From positions 1 through 64,000 of the forward strand of contig JAFSXC010000050.1 in NCBI GenBank assembly GCA_017450105.1: a DNA stretch of 64,000 nucleotides. The letters run 5' to 3'. Source of the DNA: Lachnospiraceae bacterium (GTDB lineage: Bacteria > Bacillota > Clostridia > Lachnospirales > Lachnospiraceae). This document shows positions 42,225 through 52,396 of this stretch, piece after piece; position 1 is the first letter of the stretch, and each line of letters begins with the position of its first letter. Made by a program: the position numbers and the translations under genes. The notes under the pieces are model-generated. The model did no database searches, was not told the origin of the DNA, and was given only the letters and a program-made list of their open reading frames with translations.

Positions 42225-43273
42225 AGCAGCGTCACCCCCGCCAGGATCCCTCCGTACAGGGCGCAGGGCGATGCCGACAAAAGCCCGTAAAGAAGCGGCG
42301 ATACCCTGCGTTCACGAAGCATGATATAAAGCGTCCCCGCCGCCACGACCAGGGTCGTGGTAAGAAACGAGGTATTGGAAAAGACGCAGGACGCAAATAC
42401 GCTCATCAGAATGAGCAGCCAGCGTCTCCGTTCTCCCGAATAATGCATGACAAAAAACAGCCGGTGAAGGACCATCGGGACCACCAGCGCCTGGATCATG
42501 GCCTTTCCCTGCCAGCTCCGGACCAGGAAAAAGAACTGGCCGTTTCTTGTGGAATAGCTCCCCACCAGATAGATCGCCGCCAGAAACAGCAGAAAAATCC
42601 CGGTCTTTTCCATGTCCCGGCCGAAAACTTCCATCCCAAGGCAGTAAAATACAAGGAAAGCACTGATGATCAGGAAAAAGGGCATCAGCGTATGGCAGAG
42701 GATGGCCGGATGGATCCTGCTGAGCTGGGACAAAACCGCCTCCCACATCTGGTAGGGCGATACGACCCGCTTAATGTTGGAGGAGAGCGGAACGTCCTTC
42801 CCCAGCTCCCTGTGGTGGAGCAGCATCTGGTCATTCTGCACCGCGTCCGTCACCAGCGACACGACCTCGGCGTCGTCCCAGTCCTCGTGTTCGTAGACCA
42901 TGGAAAGCGAGGCGGAGCCCACCGCGAGGATCGTCACCAGAAGAAAGACCCAGGGCAGCCTTTTCTTTTCCTGCTCCCCCTTTCTCTCCCGTATTTCACG
43001 GACAAACCGCCAGACTCCATAGGCCGCGGAGCCCAGCCAGAGCACCGCCGCCACGATCGTAAGCACATGGGTCGGCACCTTAAGACAGATCAGAGGCACC
43101 GAAACGATCTGAAAAACAGCCAAAGAAAAGCCAAGGCCCGTCACAACCGGAGCGGCCCAGCCGCCTTCCCTTATCCCCAGAACAGAAAGCACCGCTTTCC
43201 CGGAGAAGAAGCATTGTACCCATATAAGCACACATGTGAAAATGATCCCTGCGATCATAAGTCCCGTATTCAT
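42221..43273 (-). CDS. Polytopic membrane protein (DUF6077-like)
   Basis: 350 residues with about eight membrane helices and a large loop around VYEHEDWDDAEVVSLVTDAV (about 127-146), like the extracytoplasmic loop of GT-C type enzymes with acidic residues near the first helices. It resembles DUF6077 proteins, but the homologue is normally longer; the remaining part appears to be encoded by the next gene. The ATG at 43273 overlaps the preceding stop in ATGA; an upstream GTG is less likely. A polymer-modifying membrane glycosyltransferase is plausible but not shown. Confidence 0.6.
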   Translation of the reverse strand: MNTGLMIAGIIFTCVLIWVQCFFSGKAVLSVLGIREGGWAAPVVTGLGFSLAVFQIVSVPLICLKVPTHVLTIVAAVLWLGSAAYGVWRFVREIRERKGEQEKKRLPWVFLLVTILAVGSASLSMVYEHEDWDDAEVVSLVTDAVQNDQMLLHHRELGKDVPLSSNIKRVVSPYQMWEAVLSQLSRIHPAILCHTLMPFFLIISAFLVFYCLGMEVFGRDMEKTGIFLLFLAAIYLVGSYSTRNGQFFFLVRSWQGKAMIQALVVPMVLHRLFFVMHYSGERRRWLLILMSVFASCVFSNTSFLTTTLVVAAGTLYIMLRERRVSPLLYGLLSASPCALYGGILAGVTLL

Positions 43274-45228
43274 ACCACCGTCCACCACTGGTTACCGAAA
43301 TAAACTGTATAGATCGACATAAACAGGATATAGACCCCGATGCCGGAAACGATCTCGCGGTAGCAAAGATCTGAGAAGGAGCATTTGATCTTTTTGTTGA
43401 AGAACAGGACCAGCATCCATAGGGCGAAGGGGATCAGATACCTCCCCTGCACTCCCGCGATCCGTTCCGCTCCCACCGGATTAAAGGCAAGATAAAGCGC
43501 CGTCCAAACAAGACACTGGGACAGAAGCATCAGGATCAGGCTTCCGATCTTCAGATTGCGAAGCCTCTTCGCATCCCAATCCGACCTGTCGCCCTCCGTC
43601 AGGGCCAGGAACGCAAACACGAGCGGGATCAGATACATACCGGTTCCCGTATATTTCCCGGCATAGGCGAAGTTGGTCCAGACCTTGTTTCCGAGGTAGA
43701 AGACCGCCTGGTTGTCAAAAATACTCCGAAACAAAAGTCTTAAGTATTTCAAGGGCTCATGAAGGAGCATGGAAAGCTGGGTCCCGGTATCCGCCGCGGC
43801 TCTTCTCGGATCGGAATAGAGGTCCGCCCCGCCGTGCCCGGCCATAATCGTCGGCAATACAAAGGTCGCCGCAAGGGCAAGCGCGATCCCCAGCAGAAGG
43901 AGCCAGTAAAGCCACCGTTCCTTTTTCCCGGAAAACCGTTCCTTCGGCAGGAAGGCATAGAGAAAGATCATCGGGAAATACACCGCCTTCGGCAGGATTC
44001 CGAGAACCATGGCCCCCAGACCGAGGAGAATCCATTTCCTGTTCAGCGGCTCCTCCGACAGAAACTCCCTGGTAAAAATCGCATAGCCCAGCATCAGGAA
44101 GGCATTGACAAAGGCATCGTAGGAGAAGGAGGTCGCAAGAACGAGCTGGATCGGCAAAAGCCCCAGGAAAAACATGCATACCTTCCCGAGCCTGCACAGC
44201 CGGATCGCAAGCGCCGTAATCAGGGAATAGCTCAGAAGATTGAAGAGATTGCTGACATAAATCTGCGCGGAAAAGCTGCCGCCGAAGAGGCGGGCCAGGG
44301 CCATTCCGATGGCTTGGAAGATATAGCCGATCCTTCCGAAGAAGGTGGTATAGGGATAGTCCGCCGGAGCACGTCCGGTTTCCGTATTTTTCGCGTCCAC
44401 CCACGAAGCGATCCCGGAAAGCTCCTCCCCGGTATCGCTGCCCGGCACAGCCAGGCTGTAGTAGAGCTCATCGGCCTCCGTCTGAGCTACGTTACCGAAA
44501 TAGGACATCTGGTAGATGCAGGAATAGTGCACCTGCTCATCCCAACTGTTCAGAGTAATCCCGTGGGAGAAGGTCAGGGCTGTCCCGAAGGTCAGGCTGA
44601 TGACCAGAAAGCAAAGCTCCAGCCGTTTTGTCAAAAGCTCCCGCAGAAAGACCAAAAGGCAGATCGAAGAAGTCAGCGCCAGAAACAGAAGAAAGCGCCT
44701 CCACTGGAATTCAAATTGATTCGAAGCCTGCAGAACGGTAAGATCAGATACGTCCTTTTTATCCAGCACAAGAAAGAGGTTCTCCACCTTGTCCGAAAGA
44801 TGGGTCACCCCGACGCCGAGATTCCCGATCAGCGTATCGTCCTTTTCCGTATATTTCTCCTGTCCGTAAATGGACCAGGTATCCACAAGGACCGTGTAGG
44901 GAATATTCTCCGTCGTATTCGAATACACACTGACGTGGTTAATATAGGCATTCTCCAGAGGAAGCTTTAAATAGACCGGATCAGCGTAGGTATTTCTTCC
45001 CGTTCCGCTGACCGGGGTCAGGGCCTCGGGATTGGCCAGATATCGCTCTCTGCCGCCCGTAGGATCCGGCAGTTCCTCGAGATCCGACACGCAGGCCTGC
45101 GTACTCACCTTGGGACTGATCAGGGAGCGGAACCCAAACGCGCACTCCACTATGACGGAAGCCGCCACAGCCAGGAGTATCGCGATCAAAATTTTATAAG
45201 GATAACGTAAAGATTTCACCGTTCGCAT
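43270..45228 (-). CDS. DUF2142-family membrane protein (paralogue A)
   Basis: 652 residues. An N-terminal helix and a 140-residue external segment are followed by at least ten membrane helices. DUF2142 marks are SWDEQVHYSCIYQM, GYIFQAIGMALARLFGG and ATSFSYDAFVNAFLMLGY, and late GVQGRYLIPFALWMLVLFF. The family is predicted to be GT-C-like glycosyltransferases or related polymer proteins with an acidic motif in the first external loop (the Asp-Glu of WDEQ). The ATG lies at 45228, with a 35-base overlap with the preceding GT2. Function is not experimentally known to me. Confidence 0.8.
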   Translation of the reverse strand: MRTVKSLRYPYKILIAILLAVAASVIVECAFGFRSLISPKVSTQACVSDLEELPDPTGGRERYLANPEALTPVSGTGRNTYADPVYLKLPLENAYINHVSVYSNTTENIPYTVLVDTWSIYGQEKYTEKDDTLIGNLGVGVTHLSDKVENLFLVLDKKDVSDLTVLQASNQFEFQWRRFLLFLALTSSICLLVFLRELLTKRLELCFLVISLTFGTALTFSHGITLNSWDEQVHYSCIYQMSYFGNVAQTEADELYYSLAVPGSDTGEELSGIASWVDAKNTETGRAPADYPYTTFFGRIGYIFQAIGMALARLFGGSFSAQIYVSNLFNLLSYSLITALAIRLCRLGKVCMFFLGLLPIQLVLATSFSYDAFVNAFLMLGYAIFTREFLSEEPLNRKWILLGLGAMVLGILPKAVYFPMIFLYAFLPKERFSGKKERWLYWLLLLGIALALAATFVLPTIMAGHGGADLYSDPRRAAADTGTQLSMLLHEPLKYLRLLFRSIFDNQAVFYLGNKVWTNFAYAGKYTGTGMYLIPLVFAFLALTEGDRSDWDAKRLRNLKIGSLILMLLSQCLVWTALYLAFNPVGAERIAGVQGRYLIPFALWMLVLFFNKKIKCSFSDLCYREIVSGIGVYILFMSIYTVYFGNQWWTVV

Positions 45229-47560
45229 CAAACGCCGGATGGTAATTCGGATCCGTCTTTCCTTCCGAAAGCTCAGGGATCACAATATCCTCACTCTCCG
45301 GACTCTCCTTTTCCTTAACCTGCACAAAGGGAGTATAGACGATTAAATGGCCTCCCTTTTCCACAGCCCGGCAAAGCCGGGCCGCGCCCCGCATCCCCCT
45401 CTTAAAGCCGCCGTAAGCATCGTAAAGCTCACGCTTTACCATCAGGCATTTATCCGAGACAGCGGATACATCCTGCTGCATCAGCGCATGGGCCGCATAC
45501 CCCGGCTCCTCCTTCAGAAGTCCCCGGAACAGGTCCCGGACCCTTCCCTCTTCGGAAATGATCTTCCCCGAAGCGCTGACCCTGCCCAGTTCATTATACA
45601 CTAAGGCCCCCACAATGCCAACTTCCGGACGGATACAGTTGGAAATCAGACGCTCGATCCATTTCTCGGACGCACCCTTCCAGATTCCGTTCAGGAACAG
45701 AAGGTAATCCCCCTCGGAAAGGTTTTTCTGCTGGTAGGTCAGGATCTGGGCCTTCCCGTACAATCTTCCGGATTTTCTCTCCAGCTCCAGAGCCCCGGCA
45801 CTTTCGGGGTGGGTCACAATGGTCACGGTGGGCTTTTCGGTAAGCGGCAGGATCGGCTCATAATAGCCGAGGCGGGTATAGTTTCTGACCACAGCTCCTT
45901 CATAGCCCCGGGCCTGAAGGTCATCCAGGATCGCCGCGCGGCCCGCCGTATAGCAATACATCTTGTTTTCCGGATTCATGGCCGTACTGGAAAGATGGCT
46001 TCTCCAATGGTAGAGGACCTTTCTTACATGTCCGACCGTTTTGCTGCTGCGCACACACCTCAGGATAAAGTCATAATCCTGGGAGCCGTCGAACTCCGGC
46101 CGGAAGGGCCCCGCCTCCCGGACGATCTCCTTCTTCGCCATGAAGAGATGGCAGATGTAGTTGCAGCTCATCAGCATATCCGGATTGAAATCCGGTTTGA
46201 AATGGGGCTCGAAGAAATCCTCGATCTCGAAATCTCCCTTGTCCTCATCGGAGTACAGGCAGTCCGCTCCCGTTTCATTGATGCATTTCACCATCTCATA
46301 GAGCGCATCGGGGGTCAGAACGTCGTCGTGATCCAGAAGGGCCAGGTAATCGCCCTTTCCCAGGAGGATCGCCTGATTCGTATTCCCGGAGATGCCGTAG
46401 TTTTTATCGAGCGTACGGTAATGGATCCGGAGGTCTTTGTTCGTGTATTCCCTCAGGATCGGCTCTATGCTCTGATCCAGGCTTCCGTCGGCAATGCACA
46501 GCTCCCAGTTCTCGTAGGTCTGAGCCAGAACCGAATCGATCATCTCGCGCAGAAACTTCTCCGGGGTCCGGTAAGCCGGTACGGCAATCGAGATCAGCGG
46601 GTTCTCGGCGAACACCGTTTTTCTCTGCTTCGCCAGCTCCTTCTCCGTGACCCTGTGGTACCGCATCCAGACATCGTAATCCACGTCCTTACTGGCGAGC
46701 CTCCGCTTTTTCACCGCGCGGAAGGCCTCCGGAGTCAGATTATCCCGGTACCAGGCATCGTCCGCCTTCTGCATCGGATCCGCATGCAGCTTTGACTCCA
46801 GAAGGCTCTTATACCGTCTTCTTCTTTCTCTTTTCGCCCTTTTCAGCTCATCCAGCCGGTACCGGAGCTCCTCATGACAGTCCTTTTCGCCGAAGAACAC
46901 CTTCGCCTCTGCCACCTCATCCAACGCGAGAAGAAGAAAGAAGCCCCATTTCCGGTCCTTGTCCGCCGGCTCCTTAAAGAGCGCCACGATATCCGGACGG
47001 ATCATCGTAGAAGCCTCGGTCAGAAACGCTCCGCCCAGGTCCTCGGCCCAGACCTTTAAGGGCCGGTATTCCTCATACAGGTCCGATAAATACCCCCAGC
47101 CCGCCAGACGGATCGTGTTGCCGTTCAGGGCAAACTGGTCGATCTGATAATGTACATTGGGCTCACGGTATTCCTCCAGCTCATCCGTTCCGATGGAAAA
47201 CACGATCGCTTCATCCCGGCCGGTGGGACGGCTCAGGGAAATGGCGATCTCCGGGCCCAGCTCCCGAAAGTCTCCCTCGGTCTCCAGAAAGACCCGGAAG
47301 CCCAGCCAGGGATTTACGGTGTCGTACATATCCGCCACGTCCTGTCTGCGGACCAGCTCCTCCCGGGTATTGACCGAAAAAGAGGCTATTTTTTCCGCCA
47401 GGACCCGGATCCGGAAGCGCTCCTCCTGCCTTTCATGGTAAAGAAGCCAGCCGGCCACCACAAGCTGACGCCTGCTCCCGTCGATCCTTTCATAATATTT
47501 TACCGTATCCACCTGGCTGATCCCGAAGCCGAGATCCGCCGGCGCATTGTCGTTCTTCAT
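45194..47560 (-). CDS. Large GT2 glycosyltransferase with duplicated N-terminal module
   Basis: 788 residues. Residues 1-260 hold two similar beta-rich modules (RQLVVAGWLLYHERQ near 33; NTIRLAGWGYLSDLYEEY near 147). A GT-A domain starts near 325 (LISIAVPAYRTPEKFLREMI) with YLALLDHDDVLTPDALYEMV near 410, typical GT2. A second, partial GT-like region (about 590-770) contains EGDYLLFLNGIW. The N-terminal modules are unlike those of the other large GT2s here and may bind glycan. No membrane segment, so it is cytoplasmic. Located mid-operon between DUF2142-type proteins. Confidence 0.87.
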   Translation of the reverse strand: MKNDNAPADLGFGISQVDTVKYYERIDGSRRQLVVAGWLLYHERQEERFRIRVLAEKIASFSVNTREELVRRQDVADMYDTVNPWLGFRVFLETEGDFRELGPEIAISLSRPTGRDEAIVFSIGTDELEEYREPNVHYQIDQFALNGNTIRLAGWGYLSDLYEEYRPLKVWAEDLGGAFLTEASTMIRPDIVALFKEPADKDRKWGFFLLLALDEVAEAKVFFGEKDCHEELRYRLDELKRAKRERRRRYKSLLESKLHADPMQKADDAWYRDNLTPEAFRAVKKRRLASKDVDYDVWMRYHRVTEKELAKQRKTVFAENPLISIAVPAYRTPEKFLREMIDSVLAQTYENWELCIADGSLDQSIEPILREYTNKDLRIHYRTLDKNYGISGNTNQAILLGKGDYLALLDHDDVLTPDALYEMVKCINETGADCLYSDEDKGDFEIEDFFEPHFKPDFNPDMLMSCNYICHLFMAKKEIVREAGPFRPEFDGSQDYDFILRCVRSSKTVGHVRKVLYHWRSHLSSTAMNPENKMYCYTAGRAAILDDLQARGYEGAVVRNYTRLGYYEPILPLTEKPTVTIVTHPESAGALELERKSGRLYGKAQILTYQQKNLSEGDYLLFLNGIWKGASEKWIERLISNCIRPEVGIVGALVYNELGRVSASGKIISEEGRVRDLFRGLLKEEPGYAAHALMQQDVSAVSDKCLMVKRELYDAYGGFKRGMRGAARLCRAVEKGGHLIVYTPFVQVKEKESPESEDIVIPELSEGKTDPNYHPAFDANGEIFTLSL

Positions 47561-47561
47561 C

Positions 47562-48530
47562 TCATAACCTCACAAACAAAGCCGTGATCACAAATACCTG
47601 CATAAATACCGCCGCCAGCATCACCCTGTGCCGGAATCTCCCCGGCCGCGCCAGAAGGAGCCGGTTGGAGCGAAGGGCAAAGAGCAGGGCCGGAGCGAAA
47701 AGAGTAAGGATCCCCACCGCCGCCATGGCGATCCGTGCTCTCGGCTTACAGGCCGGTACCTCCCCCTCGATCCGAAAAATCGAAAGCAGAAGCAGGACCA
47801 GAAGAATGACCACCATGTATTGGGGAAGCGCGACCATCCCATCAGCCAGGAATACGCCTCCCATCGTAAAGAGCCACAGGTCTCCCCTCAGATAGACATT
47901 GTCGAAAAACTCCTTTCCTCCCTGCACCGGAGACAGAGGAACCCCGATAAAGGGGGAGCCCGCACGGATCAGGAGAAAGATCAGAAGGCCGAGGGAGATT
48001 GCCCCCGCAATCAGATCCAGGGGTCTCCACCTGTCCTTTTCCGCGTAAATAAGACGCAGAACGACGGCGAACACCAGAACCGCAAGCGAAACCCGAAGGT
48101 CCTTTGCCCGGCCGCTCCCGAAGCTTTCCAGCACAGACGGGAGAAGGCTGAAGACAAACAGGATCTCCTTTCCGAAGGGAAGCCTCCAGATCCCGTAGAG
48201 GAAGGCCAGGAAGGAGATAAGGAACAGCCCGATCCTTTTCATAGTAAACAGGCCCTCCGGTCTGCCCTCCCTGGTAAGATACAAGAGCATCGGCACAAGG
48301 ATCAGCACACACAGGGCCCACAGCACCTCCGTCCGCCATTTTTTTTCGAGCAGCCCCCTCCGGCATACCAGCAGAAGGATCAGAAGGAGGACCGCAAACA
48401 GAGCGAACGGCTTTTTCAGCTCCTCCGAGGACAGGCTTAAAAATCCGTAGATCAGAGGGAGCACAAAGAAAAGCAGAAGGAGCATCAGCTTTCCGTATTT
48501 TTTTATGAACAATCCCGCTTTATTCTTCAT
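47562..48530 (-). CDS. DUF2142-related membrane protein, short form
   Basis: 322 residues, eight or more membrane helices and almost no soluble part. The segment YGIWRLPFGKEILFVFSLLP resembles YAIRRTPFGKELFFLVALLP of the adjacent DUF2142 protein. The segment lacks the family's large first external loop and its acidic residues, so it looks like a reduced, perhaps non-catalytic, paralogue. No obvious stop or frameshift disrupts it. Possibly a scaffold or partner of its neighbour; I do not recognise a specific function. Confidence 0.6.
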   Translation of the reverse strand: MKNKAGLFIKKYGKLMLLLLFFVLPLIYGFLSLSSEELKKPFALFAVLLLILLLVCRRGLLEKKWRTEVLWALCVLILVPMLLYLTREGRPEGLFTMKRIGLFLISFLAFLYGIWRLPFGKEILFVFSLLPSVLESFGSGRAKDLRVSLAVLVFAVVLRLIYAEKDRWRPLDLIAGAISLGLLIFLLIRAGSPFIGVPLSPVQGGKEFFDNVYLRGDLWLFTMGGVFLADGMVALPQYMVVILLVLLLLSIFRIEGEVPACKPRARIAMAAVGILTLFAPALLFALRSNRLLLARPGRFRHRVMLAAVFMQVFVITALFVRL

Positions 48531-50093
48531 CTAATAAGCCCGCAGAAACAGACACATCATAACGATCGCGTGCGTAAAGACCGTAAAGAAAACGATCTCC
48601 CTGAGGATCCCCTTCCCGTCACTCACATGAAGCTCCGAAGTCTTTCCCAGCAGAAGCAGCGGGATCAGGAAGGGCAGAAAATACCGTCCCTGCACACCCT
48701 CCGCCACCTCCGAGGACGCAGGCGTATTGCCCAGCAGCATACCGGCCACGGAAAAGGCGATCCCGAGAAACGCAAAAAGAAGGATCAGTCTTCTCGTCCT
48801 CTTCTTAAATCTTCTCTCCTCCCCTGTCCGAAGCAGCGTCCCGAAGACCAGCGCCGTCAGAAAGAGGAGCCCCACGAAGACCGGGAAATTGATCTCAAAC
48901 CAGCCGAGAGAGGTACCGATGGTGGAATAAAGGTAATGATCGGCATAGCGGTTGACCGTATTCCCGAGAACGCGGAAGGTGTGGACCGGATCCGAAAGCA
49001 GCGCTCCCACCGTATAGTGAGGCTCCCCTGCTCCGGCAAGCACCGAGCTTTGAAAGGTAAAGATCAGCTTCGGCAGGAAGGAAAAGAAAATAGCAAAGGC
49101 AAGCACTCCGAGACAGCCAAAGGAAAGCACCCTGTCCCTTTTCCCCTTTTCACTCACGATCACAAGCAAAAGCAGACAAACCGGCAGAAGCGCCCCGTAT
49201 TTGCAGCCGGCCAGAAGGAAGGTGAAAAAGACGATCACCGCGAGCTCTATCGTGGTTTTGATGCGGTGTTCCTTCCATTCGGCAAGGAGCTTCTTTTCCG
49301 AAAAGGCGTACCGCAGACAAAAGGCCGCAACCACGAAGGTCATGCTCAGGGGAAGGCTGTCGATCGAGATCGTAGTCGTTTCCTGGATCGTCATCGGAAG
49401 CAGCGCCACCAAAAAGAACAGCTCCTTCCCGAAGGGCGTCCGCCGGATCGCATAAAACCCGGCCCCGAGGAAAAGCAAAAGGTTCATAAGCCTCGCCAGC
49501 AGAAATGTCGGAACGGCACCGAGAGAAAGCGCCCGTCCAAGCGCGATCCCGAGCCCCGGTACCACATAAAGGACCTGTGGTACCTCCTCCGTATAGTTAA
49601 AGACCATCTCCACCCGGGAGGAATCCCTTTCTCCCTCCGTAAGCCGCGGAAAGTAGGATGCATAGTAGTCATGAACGATCCCGGTTTCAGCCAGCCCATG
49701 GTCCCGCTCCTCCGTACGGAGGATCATCGTATTCTTTTCCTCCGTGGTCCAGCCCATAAGGTTTCCGGCCATATTCAAGGCGGACTCCATCCGCATGGAT
49801 TCATCCGGTGCGCTTCTGACCGGGATCATAAGGCTGTAGCACAGGCCCAAGATCAGGCCGGTCAGAAGGAATACATACTCCGGCCTTGTTTTTCGGACAA
49901 GCAGAAGGTAAAAAGACAGGCCGATCAGAGCGGCCATCACAGCCATCAGGACATAGAACATGGCCCGGAAGGGATCCATTCCATTCGTATTGTCGGCAAC
50001 ACAGCGGTTCGTATAAAGAAAACCAACAAAAAAGATCACCGCCGCTGCTGCGGCCAGTATGAACTTCCTGTTCTTTACGATGTCCTTTATCAT
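48531..50093 (-). CDS. DUF2142-family membrane protein (paralogue B)
   Basis: 520 residues. About eleven membrane helices; the external loop after helix 2 has MIPVRSAPDESMRMESAL (Asp-Glu pair) and the late segment GVQGRYFLPFLIPLLLLG is the family's conserved C-terminal motif. YGALLPVCLLLLVIVSEKGK and TPFGKELFFLVALLP are other shared blocks. Overlaps the large GT2 upstream in ATGA. GT-C-like polymer activity is inferred from the acidic loop and context only. Confidence 0.8.
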   Translation of the reverse strand: MIKDIVKNRKFILAAAAAVIFFVGFLYTNRCVADNTNGMDPFRAMFYVLMAVMAALIGLSFYLLLVRKTRPEYVFLLTGLILGLCYSLMIPVRSAPDESMRMESALNMAGNLMGWTTEEKNTMILRTEERDHGLAETGIVHDYYASYFPRLTEGERDSSRVEMVFNYTEEVPQVLYVVPGLGIALGRALSLGAVPTFLLARLMNLLLFLGAGFYAIRRTPFGKELFFLVALLPMTIQETTTISIDSLPLSMTFVVAAFCLRYAFSEKKLLAEWKEHRIKTTIELAVIVFFTFLLAGCKYGALLPVCLLLLVIVSEKGKRDRVLSFGCLGVLAFAIFFSFLPKLIFTFQSSVLAGAGEPHYTVGALLSDPVHTFRVLGNTVNRYADHYLYSTIGTSLGWFEINFPVFVGLLFLTALVFGTLLRTGEERRFKKRTRRLILLFAFLGIAFSVAGMLLGNTPASSEVAEGVQGRYFLPFLIPLLLLGKTSELHVSDGKGILREIVFFTVFTHAIVMMCLFLRAY

Positions 50094-52387
50094 AAAGCCT
50101 CCGGCCGTATCGAGAAGTCCTCACTTGCCGTGGTCAGATTCGGATTATAATAGGGGTCCCCGTCGCGCAGGATCCCGGGCCACAGCGCCTTAAACCGCTG
50201 TACCTCGCTTTCGAACCGCTCCGCCTTCTCCGGTGTATTCTCCGTTCCCCGGCTCTTGCTCTCATAATGGGTCAGTCTGGCAAAGGGCGTAAAGACCACC
50301 CGATAGCCCTTCTTACGGATCCGCATACAGAAGTCCGCGTCATTAAAGGCCACCTCATAGCCCGGATCCATCCCGTCGATCTCCTCATAGACCGCTTTTC
50401 TCATCATCAGACAGGCCGCCGTCACGGCAGAAAGGTTCTGTGCCACCAGCAGGCGGTTCATATAACCGGCGTCCTCCTTCCCGTAGTCCTTATGGGAATG
50501 GGCCGCCACGCCGCCGAGCCCGATGATGACCCCGGCATGCTGGATCGTATTGTCCGGATACAGGAGCTTTGCACCCACCGCGCCCACATCCGGCCTTTCG
50601 GCATACATCAGAAGCTCTCCCAGAAGGTCTCCCGGAAGAACCGTCATATCGTTGTTCAAAAGGAGCAAAAGCTCCCCCTTCGCCTCCTTCACGGCAAAGT
50701 TATTGATCCGGGAGAAATTAAACCGGTCCCGGTATTGCAGCACACGGATTCTCTCATCCTGCTCCAGCCGGCGGTAGAGCTCGAAGGTCTCCTTTTTCGC
50801 GCTGTTGTTTTCCACGATCAGAATTTCAAGCGCATAGCCCTCTGCGCTTCGCTTCAGCGAATCGATGCACTTCGCCAGATCCTCCCCATGATCCTTATTC
50901 GGGATTACCACCGAGATCAGCTTCTGACGGTCAAAGGAATACGTCGGATGAAACAGACTCTTTTTCCTGTCGATCAGGGTCAGGCTCTGCAGCGGCCAGC
51001 CGCGTTTTTGCGCCGCCTTCCGAAGAGCCTCCTCGATCAGGGGATTCTCCTTCTCAAGCACAAAGCCGGTGCGTTCCTCCTCCTTCTCGTAGAAAAGCCT
51101 CTCTCTGACATGGCAGACCTCCGCTTCCGACAGTCCCGCCGTTGTAAGAAGGATGTAGCCATAGGCCTTATCCGCGATGAGAAGGTCCGTTTCCTCTTCC
51201 GTCGAAAGGAGAGAGCCTTTGGCAGCATAAAAGCCCCGGATGTAGTTCATGCCCATCAGATAATCCGGAGAAAAATCCGGCTTGAACCACAGGTCCTTCG
51301 TATTCTGGGGCCCCTCCCCGTAAAAGGCCGAATCCGTATAGACCGCCTTCGCCCCCGGATTCTCTCTCAGGGCAAGGGCGCATTTTTCGAGGGTCTTCGG
51401 CATCAGAAGGTCCCCGGGCGACAGAAACGACAGGAAGAAGTCTTTCTCCTTCGGCGGTCCGCTGCAGGGAACAATCCGTTCATCCAGAGAGCAGAGCCAT
51501 GTGATCAGCTCCGGCTTTCCTTCGGCATAAAGAAAAAAGCCCTGCCAGGTCTGCCTCAGGAGCGTGGCAGCAAAGCGCAGCACCACCTCCTCCGGCTCCT
51601 CCGTAAACCGGACATAGAGGGCAAACACCGGCCCGCTCTCCGCCTCTGCGGCTTTCTCCTCCGGGAAAGCCGCGTACTGGGCCTTCAGCTTATCCAGCCC
51701 TTCCCTTCCGACAAAGGCTCTCTTCAGGGCCTTTAAGGGCGACCCCGCTTTTTTCTCCCGCAGGGCCCCGGTGATGCTTCGGATCGGCGCCGTCAGTCTC
51801 CAGGAAGAGCTCTGTTCCATTTCGTGGTACTTATCCCGCCAGAAGGCAACCTCCCCCCGCAGCTCCTCGATGGTTTCATTCAGCTCCACCTTATCGGCCT
51901 CGAGCCGCTCCACCTCCTGCACCTTTTCATCATAGGTGCTTCTCTGAAACAGCCATTTTTCCTCAAGCTCCCGGTTTTCTGCTTCCTTCCGTCTCACGGC
52001 ATGAGAAAGCGCTTCGGCTTCCTCGTCCGAAAGGCATATAATATCCGTTTGCAGACGCAGCTCTATAGTGCCGAAGCGAAAATCCTCACCATAAACACAG
52101 GAATTGTTCTCCTCCAGAAGAAAGAGATTGTGCCCGAGACGAAGGGCATTTGTAGAAAAGGAGAGGTCATAGATAAGAGCCTCCTCTCCCTCTTTTCTCG
52201 GAGAAGAGACTCCCTGTACGGTTTTCAGATATAAAATTCTGTTTTTTCCTTCGAACTGAAGGCGGATATTGGTGGTTCCCTTCGGCAGAGAAAGACAAAT
52301 CTCCGAAAGCTCCTCCTCCATGAGTCGGCGCTGCCTTTTGTATCCCTCTGCTCCTTCTGTTTCCAGGGAAACGAAAGCTTTTTCCAT
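50090..52387 (-). CDS. Multidomain GT2 glycosyltransferase with coiled coil
   Basis: 765 residues. Residues 1-115 form a beta-rich region of unknown role; 120-200 are coiled coil ending in the SSWRLTAPIRSI motif common in polymer GTs. A degenerate GT-A domain (about 245-465) precedes the active GT2 domain (about 488-735) with LISVVIPNKDHGEDLAKCID, LLLLNNDMTVLPGDLL and late FNDADFCMRIRKKGYRVV. It ends in GDPYYNPNLTTASEDFSIRP, similar to the end of 122-2131. These features match rhamnan/O-antigen-type glycosyltransferases. Linkage and sugar unknown. Follows a methyltransferase after 9 bases. Confidence 0.9.
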   Translation of the reverse strand: MEKAFVSLETEGAEGYKRQRRLMEEELSEICLSLPKGTTNIRLQFEGKNRILYLKTVQGVSSPRKEGEEALIYDLSFSTNALRLGHNLFLLEENNSCVYGEDFRFGTIELRLQTDIICLSDEEAEALSHAVRRKEAENRELEEKWLFQRSTYDEKVQEVERLEADKVELNETIEELRGEVAFWRDKYHEMEQSSSWRLTAPIRSITGALREKKAGSPLKALKRAFVGREGLDKLKAQYAAFPEEKAAEAESGPVFALYVRFTEEPEEVVLRFAATLLRQTWQGFFLYAEGKPELITWLCSLDERIVPCSGPPKEKDFFLSFLSPGDLLMPKTLEKCALALRENPGAKAVYTDSAFYGEGPQNTKDLWFKPDFSPDYLMGMNYIRGFYAAKGSLLSTEEETDLLIADKAYGYILLTTAGLSEAEVCHVRERLFYEKEEERTGFVLEKENPLIEEALRKAAQKRGWPLQSLTLIDRKKSLFHPTYSFDRQKLISVVIPNKDHGEDLAKCIDSLKRSAEGYALEILIVENNSAKKETFELYRRLEQDERIRVLQYRDRFNFSRINNFAVKEAKGELLLLLNNDMTVLPGDLLGELLMYAERPDVGAVGAKLLYPDNTIQHAGVIIGLGGVAAHSHKDYGKEDAGYMNRLLVAQNLSAVTAACLMMRKAVYEEIDGMDPGYEVAFNDADFCMRIRKKGYRVVFTPFARLTHYESKSRGTENTPEKAERFESEVQRFKALWPGILRDGDPYYNPNLTTASEDFSIRPEAL

Positions 52388-52396
52388 CTATGCTCC

